From: Phaeotremella fagi
Taxonomy: Eukaryota > Basidiomycota > Tremellomycetes > Tremellales > Phaeotremellaceae
DNA: 64,000 nt
Direction: 5' to 3'
Assembly: GCA_001599715.1 (NCBI GenBank)
Contig: BCHU01000014.1
Span: forward strand, 434,001-498,000
Below, one piece after another: positions 62,599 to 64,000 of this stretch. The notes under the pieces are model-generated. The model was not told the origin of the DNA. It searched no databases and saw only the letters and a list, made by a program, of their open reading frames with translations. Every line of letters begins with the position of its first letter. The first letter of the stretch is position 1. The translations under genes were made by a program, and so were the position numbers.

Positions 62599-63656
62599 GG
62601 GTGCTTTTCTGTATTGTAATATGTTACTGTACTTCCATTTGTTGAGTGAAAAGGTTTTTGATCAAAGACGATAGACAGGATTGACATCTTCACAGAGAGT
62701 TTGTGCCACATAAGAATCTGGACATGAATCAGGTTTCCGCCCGTGTCCTCGTTCACGAAATGGTTTTCCACCGTTAACGCATTCCGTTGTCATTTACCTG
62801 AGGAAGATAATGCAATCTCGACCAACGATTGATACATATCCAAGTAATTGATAAACAGAGGGCATTTCACACGATATCAGAATTATAGTGTAAAGTGGTA
62901 GGCAGAGGGTAATGTCTCATGGTAAGTTGCCACTGAGTTTCTGATGCACGAAATTCTTGGCTCATTCCTGCGATTTGTAGCGAATCCACTTCCAGAGACT
63001 TTTCAAGATGAAAAATTCCCATTCATCTGTCAGTCCTACCCAATGTCAGAACGGAATCATCAACATTTTACATTTGGTAAGGACACTCGAACTGGTCCAA
63101 TTACAAATGAGAGGCAGCGTTTCTTACTTTTGGTATGTCGCTTGGAGCAAGAGGCATTCCGACGTCAATTAACCATGTTAAGATGAGATTCCAGATTTGG
63201 GTAGAATAGCCTTTTTGCGACTGTCCTGACTCACAACTAGACATGTCACTCACTTGGTTGCTGTTTTCTTGCTTCGTTCATCAATTCTGGTCTTGAAAGG
63301 TTTAGCGTTCACCCATTTTGAGAGCAACATGTAGTCAACCAAAGCAACGCAAGGGAAGAACGTGTCAGTGAGATCGTTCAAAGAGTGGAGCTTTGATTGC
63401 TGGGGTTAAAGTTGTCACAGTGAAATTACAAGATACAATGTGCACCTGGAGAAAACACAGGTACAAATTTTCAATATCTGGCAAACATGGCTCTTGGGCA
63501 AAACATCATCAACTACATTGCATACCAGACCAACCAACCACCTAATCCACTAACTAAGTAAACATGACCTGACTTCATACATTTATACCACCAAAACCCG
63601 TCTCCTCCTCTTTTGACAGACGTACTGCACAATTACAGTACAGCTGCACAAAGGTC
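62599..63656. other. 1.06-kb region with no supported gene
   Basis: An ATG frame of 80 codons on the plus strand (62944-63186) has no recognisable domain. An opposite-strand frame at 62771-62562 overlaps the end of the F-box gene. The rest is non-coding by appearance. Confidence 0.4.
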
Positions 63657-64000
63657 TTAGAGCAACACAGTCTTTCCACGCTTCTCCAGAGTGAGCAGAG
63701 CTGAGAGACTGAGTACTCCTTGTGGGTATTTGTCTTTGTGGAGCTGGCTGAGTTCTAGATCTAGATATTCACCAGCGAGAGGGATTTGCAAAGAGAATTG
63801 ATCTTGGAAATGGGCTTGTGTGTTGACTTCTCGACTCAAAAGAAGACCTGGTTGAGTACTGACTGAAGCCGGAAGACTGAGCTCTGGATGGATCTTGATG
63901 GCTTGGTCTAATTTCTCTCTAACCTCTTCTAAGAGCTCTTCTCTTACATCTTTATCTTTCTTCGCAAAGACAATGACACAACCCCCAGTATTGGCGCTGA
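63657..64000 (-). CDS. 3' end of a gene cut by the window edge
   Basis: An open frame on the minus strand enters from beyond 64000 and stops at 63657. About 114 codons are visible, with no intron: it opens SANTGGCVIVFAKKDKDV, then EELLEEVREKLDQAIKI, LPASVSTQPGLLLSREV, and YLDLELSQLHKDKYPQGVL, ending KRGKTVLL. Coding quality is good but I do not recognise the family. The start lies outside the window. Confidence 0.6.
   Translation of the reverse strand, partial: SANTGGCVIVFAKKDKDVREELLEEVREKLDQAIKIHPELSLPASVSTQPGLLLSREVNTQAHFQDQFSLQIPLAGEYLDLELSQLHKDKYPQGVLSLSALLTLEKRGKTVLL

Noticed and set aside
62944..63186. 80-codon plus-strand frame in the gap after the F-box gene.
   Set aside because: No domain, no splice partner and no sign of a signal peptide; length is within chance for a 1-kb gap.
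1..64000. tRNA, rRNA, transposon or CRISPR content.
   Set aside because: I looked for cloverleaf-like segments, terminal repeats with transposase or reverse transcriptase motifs, and regular short repeats, and found none I could support by eye.

Overview
The window is nuclear DNA from a basidiomycete yeast, most likely a tremellomycete (Kwoniella/Cryptococcus type). Genes lie close together on both strands and are cut by many short introns (about 40-75 nt, GTAAGT/GTGAGT donors, CTNAC/CTGAC-like branch points, TAG/CAG acceptors). Gaps between genes are only a few hundred bases. The gene set is fungal: Clr2 silencing factor, UPF0658 and DUF6534-like membrane proteins, tuberin, eRF1, monothiol glutaredoxin, APC8. 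I saw no tRNA, rRNA, transposon, CRISPR array or bacterial-style operon. All functions come from reading translations by eye; no database search was run.

Left end (1-3.9 kb): two tandem paralogous genes of an unrecognised family, each built from repeated exon units joined by phase-2 introns. 4-6.7 kb: a long disordered protein with C-terminal membrane segments. 7.8-9.3 kb: a Ser/Thr-rich single-pass membrane protein. 9.6-13.5 kb: a tandem pair of seven-TM DUF6534-like genes. 13.8-15.4 kb: REX4-type exonuclease. 16-18.1 kb: a UPF0658 Golgi membrane protein that needs a 13-nt microexon. 18.3-24 kb: IWS1/SPN1, mitochondrial uL14m, and Clr2, the last two sharing a 215-bp promoter. 24.6-26.3 kb: alpha/beta hydrolase. 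27-32.3 kb: a large HEAT-repeat protein like PP4 regulatory subunit 1. 33-34.9 kb: membrane-anchored M19 dipeptidase. 35.3-37.1 kb: eRF1. 37.4-39.5 kb: monothiol glutaredoxin GRX4, whose 1.2-kb intron holds a second same-strand reading frame of 236 codons. 40.7-42.9 kb: GIT1/phosphate-type MFS transporter. 43.5-49.5 kb: TSC2/tuberin. 50-53.5 kb: tandem short-chain dehydrogenases. 54-54.9 kb: small Cys-rich secreted/membrane protein. 55-57.3 kb: APC8/CDC23. 57.7-59.3 kb: mitochondrial-type SDR. 59.9-60.8 kb: GPI-type surface protein. 61.3-62.6 kb: F-box-like gene with an apparent frame break. 63.7-64 kb: 3' end of a gene cut by the window edge.

Most genes are core functions (transcription, translation termination, cell cycle, TOR control, iron/redox). 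The accessory, fast-changing parts are the left-end exon-repeat array, the seven-TM pair, the SDR pair and the last 5 kb. The observations most worth following are the exon-unit array, the reading frame nested in the GRX4 intron, and an unassigned 118-codon open frame between the transporter and TSC2.
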